A stretch of 64,000 bases of DNA, from positions 434,001-498,000 of the forward strand of contig NZ_BLWF01000003.1 in assembly GCF_013167955.1 (NCBI RefSeq), read 5' to 3'. Below the pieces are notes generated by a model. It was not told where the DNA came from. It did not search any database and saw only the letters and a program-made list of their open reading frames with translations. Shown here in pieces: positions 62,283 to 64,000 of the stretch. Source of the DNA: Thermanaeromonas sp. C210 (GTDB lineage Bacteria > Bacillota > DSM-521 > Neomoorellales > Neomoorellaceae). A program made the translations under genes and the position numbers. Position 1 is the stretch's first letter. Every line of letters begins with the position of its first letter.

Positions 62283-62492
62283 GTGCTCGGGGGGGAAGAG
62301 GCCGTCAGGGCCTTTGAGAAGGCCGGATGGCGTGTAGCAAGGCAAAAGGGAAGCCACGTGAGCATGGTCCAGCGGGGCACGCCCGTAATATTGACCATAC
62401 CCCTCCATAGGGAGTTGGACCGGGGCCTCTTGCGGGCGCTGATACGCAAAGCCGGCCTCACTGTAGAGGAATTTACTGCGCTCCTGGGGTAG
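62283..62492 (+). pseudogene. hicA: HicA-family toxin, probably damaged at its 5' end
   Basis: The frame contains the HicA core: EEAVRAFEKAGWRVARQKGSHVSM with the catalytic His, and LRALIRKAGLTVEEF. HicA proteins normally start with a strand such as LPVLSGKE. That sequence (RPKLPVCSGG) is present just upstream in another frame, so one base is missing in the run of seven G at 62289-62295. The expected overlapping start is ATA (ATATAAGG) where ATATGAGG would be expected. Translation from GTG 62283 would give 69 residues with no good ribosome site. Inactive or weakly expressed toxin is likely. Confidence 0.6.
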
Positions 62493-62769
62493 CCAGGAAA
62501 AAAGCGGCACAAATCCCTGGCTAGACCACACCTTTGCCGCGTGGCTTTTGGAGATGAGGGAGCACCCCGGGGTGGTTTAGGAACGTCTGGGGACAGCCAA
62601 ATAAGCGTGGTTATGGATACTCACAGCCACGTCCTCCCCTGTCTCACAGAGGAAGCCGTAGCCAGGAACAAAAACCTGACGCGTGGAGAGATAAACAAAA
62701 AAACCTCCGACAGCCCGCACTCCTGCAGTAAATTCTATAAGGTGCGAGGCTTGGAGGCCTTGATTTTGT
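62493..62769. other. Intergenic region without identified genes
   Basis: A frame from 62541 runs into the antisense of tRNA-Lys and is not protein-like. A minus-strand terminator for the two tRNAs would be expected near 62700-62760; only T-poor sequence and a weak A-run (62695-62703, T-run on minus) is seen. Confidence 0.35.
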
Positions 62770-62845
<76 letters not shown>

Positions 62846-62854
62846 ATGGATTGT

Positions 62855-62931
<77 letters not shown>

Positions 62932-62949
62932 TCCCTCAATGCAATAAAC

Positions 62950-62978
62950 ATTATAGCCAAAGAAATTCTCAAAGTCAA
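62950..62978 (-). promoter_or_regulatory. Promoter of the tRNA-Arg/tRNA-Lys unit
   Basis: Minus strand TTGACT (62973-62978), 17-base spacer, TATAAT (62950-62955), 18 bases before the tRNA-Arg 5' end. It is back to back with the promoter at 62981. Confidence 0.82.
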
Positions 62979-62980
62979 GC

Positions 62981-63009
62981 TTGAAATAGGGCGCCTGGAA
63001 TGCTATGCT
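62981..63009 (+). promoter_or_regulatory. Divergent promoter of the 41-residue gene
   Basis: TTGAAA (62981-62986), 17 bases, TATGCT (63004-63009). Confidence 0.55.
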
Positions 63010-63050
63010 ATAGATAAGAATAATGTATACAAGGTACAGGGGGCGAGGCC

Positions 63051-63176
63051 GTGGAGTATCTCCTGACGTGGATTGAGGGGGAGGAAGTGGACTACCGCAT
63101 CCTGACCGAGGAAGAGCTGCAGGCCTTTCTCGAGGAAGAAAAGGAGAAAAACTGCATCACCGCTCCTTTAGCTTAA
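63051..63176 (+). CDS. 41-residue acidic protein
   Basis: GTG 63051 to TAA; sequence starts MEYLLTWIEGEEVDYRI and continues with LTEEELQAFLEEEKEK, strongly acidic and helical, ending NCITAPLA. It has an upstream AGGGGGCGAGG, its own promoter and a terminator (63186-63210), which together make a real gene likely. No family recognised. Confidence 0.6.
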   Translation: MEYLLTWIEGEEVDYRILTEEELQAFLEEEKEKNCITAPLA

Positions 63177-63185
63177 GACTAACGG

Positions 63186-63210
63186 GCCGGCCTGACGGGC
63201 TGGCTTTTTT
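63186..63210 (+). terminator. Terminator of the 41-residue gene
   Basis: GCCGGCC, loop, GGCTGGC (one G-T pair), then TTTTTTATTT. Confidence 0.8.
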
Positions 63211-63244
63211 ATTTATCCTTGTCTTTAGGGGGAAACAAAGGGTC

Positions 63245-63859
63245 ATGGACAGAATGCCCTACAATTTAAACGTCACCCTGGAACTGGCCCGGGAGCGGCT
63301 CCGGGACCTTTCGCCCGAAGAAATAGCGGCCAGAAAAAACGTACGCTGGCAGGAGGACACCGGCGAAATACACTGTCCCTCCCTGGAATCCGTCTACCGC
63401 GTCCGGTACCCCGGCGGGCAGGTCTACGGAGAGGGAGGCGGGGAGGTAGACACCCGCTGCCAGGTTCTGATCCTCCACTATCTTGCCAGCAGCGGAACCT
63501 CCCTCCAGGGCCGGTGGATTTCCTTCAAGGAGCTTCCCGGCGGCTCCCTGTACCAGCAGCCCTTCTATTCCCGGTCCGTACTGCCCTTGGTGAAAACCTT
63601 CGGCTTCGACCTAGAGAAGTTCCTCGCCGCCGGCCGGGCCCTGGGGGGAGAAAGAGCTACCGTAGGGCACGCGGGGATGATTCTTTACCCCTTTCCCCTG
63701 GTACCGGTATGTATCTCCCTGTGGGCCGGCGACGAAGAAGTGCCTCCCAACGGGACCATCCTTTTCGACGGTTCGGCGGCCGAGCACCTGGCCACCGAAG
63801 ATTACGCCGTCCTCGCCGAGCTCCTGGTGCGCCGCTTGAAAGCTGCGGCGGCGGGATAA
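63245..63859 (+). CDS. DUF3786-like protein
   Basis: 204 residues. The N-terminal ELARERLRDLSPEEIAARKN, LILHYLASSGTSLQGRWISFKELPGG and the C-terminal FPLVPVCISLWAGDEEVPPNGTILFDGSA-type sequence fit DUF3786, a family common in acetogens, methanogens and sulfate reducers and often near corrinoid or acetyl-CoA pathway genes. Biochemical role unknown. ATG 63245. The next gene starts 2 bases after its stop. Confidence 0.72.
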   Translation: MDRMPYNLNVTLELARERLRDLSPEEIAARKNVRWQEDTGEIHCPSLESVYRVRYPGGQVYGEGGGEVDTRCQVLILHYLASSGTSLQGRWISFKELPGGSLYQQPFYSRSVLPLVKTFGFDLEKFLAAGRALGGERATVGHAGMILYPFPLVPVCISLWAGDEEVPPNGTILFDGSAAEHLATEDYAVLAELLVRRLKAAAAG

Positions 63860-63860
63860 C

Positions 63861-64000
63861 ATGCTCCGGGTGGTAAGCGTCAGCCTGGGCACTCCCCGGC
63901 GAAATTACCGCTACCGGCTGGACCTCCGGGGCACTCCCGTTCTGGTGGAGCGCCTGGGCTGCGGAGGCGACCTCAACGAAGCCGGCCGGCTCCTGGAATC
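63861..64000 (+). CDS. Start of a further gene (quinate 5-dehydrogenase-annotated family?), truncated by the window
   Basis: ATG 63861, two bases after the DUF3786-like stop; open to the end of the window (46 codons). It begins MLRVVSVSLGTPRRNYRYRL and continues VLVERLGCGGDLNEAGRLL, which resembles proteins annotated as quinate 5-dehydrogenase in this lineage. That annotation is doubtful in general, and only the first part is visible. Confidence 0.5.
   Translation, partial: MLRVVSVSLGTPRRNYRYRLDLRGTPVLVERLGCGGDLNEAGRLLE

Overview
The window looks like chromosome of a GC-rich, thermophilic, acetogenic Bacillota close to Moorella/Thermanaeromonas (Moorellaceae). The main reason is an uninterrupted Wood-Ljungdahl (acetyl-CoA pathway) locus whose order, cooC-acsA-acsB-acsC-RACo-cooC/acsF-acsD-acsE-hdrC-hdrB-hdrA-mvhD-metV-metF (about 20.1-39.2 kb), is the one I recall from Moorella thermoacetica. 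Other signs agree: a TtuA/TtuB pair for tRNA 2-thiothymidine (a thermophile modification), siroheme-dependent haem genes, a futalosine-type menaquinone tail set, a PduL phosphotransacylase, T-box and c-di-GMP riboswitches, and frequent TTG/GTG starts. The species call is inference.

Layout. 1-3.3 kb: end of an alternative-haem operon (radical SAM protein, ahbA, ahbB, hemL). 3.5-5.4 kb: FtsA-like ATPase with beta-grasp-like repeats. 5.5-7.25 kb: tRNA-Leu, a dispersed repeat and an IS with a hairpin over the transposase ribosome-binding site. 7.4-11.3 kb: c-di-GMP-I riboswitch, chemoreceptor, and a MASE3-GGDEF protein. 11.4-18.4 kb: queT, menaquinone genes (menG, ubiD-like, ubiA-like), an E1-like adenylyltransferase, an M20 amidohydrolase, a zinc ribbon protein, ttuB-ttuA. 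18.6-20 kb: tRNA-Pro and tRNA-Thr followed by an AT-rich patch with a broken tyrosine integrase and gene scraps, which looks like an old integrated element. 20.1-39.2 kb: the Wood-Ljungdahl/Hdr/Met operon.

39.2-64 kb: a coiled/acidic hypothetical, a second copy of the dispersed repeat, a T-box leader before alaR-alaT, a P-loop/Asp23-like fusion, dnaD-dnaC-like replication genes, Fur-type promoter with feoA-feoB, pduL, glutamate dehydrogenase, an IclR regulator, a sigma-54 activator, a NasC/NapA-like molybdoenzyme, and an exported three-subunit molybdoenzyme (NarG-like type II catalytic subunit, four-cluster ferredoxin, NrfD anchor) preceded by a sigma-54 type promoter. Then hflX, a hicB/hicA pair in which hicA looks damaged, two tRNAs, a 41-residue ORF, a DUF3786-like gene and the start of a further gene.

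How it fits together. CODH/ACS, the corrinoid protein and AcsE make acetyl-CoA; MetFV with HdrABC-MvhD feeds methyl groups and probably couples NAD(P)H, ferredoxin and methylene-THF reduction; PduL can turn acetyl-CoA into acetyl phosphate. Haem and menaquinone genes plus the NrfD-anchored exported molybdoenzyme point to a quinone-linked respiratory option besides acetogenesis, apparently switched by a dedicated sigma-54 activator. The most interesting undescribed candidate is this activator / Cys-ligated enzyme / exported Asp-ligated enzyme block at 51.5-60.3 kb.
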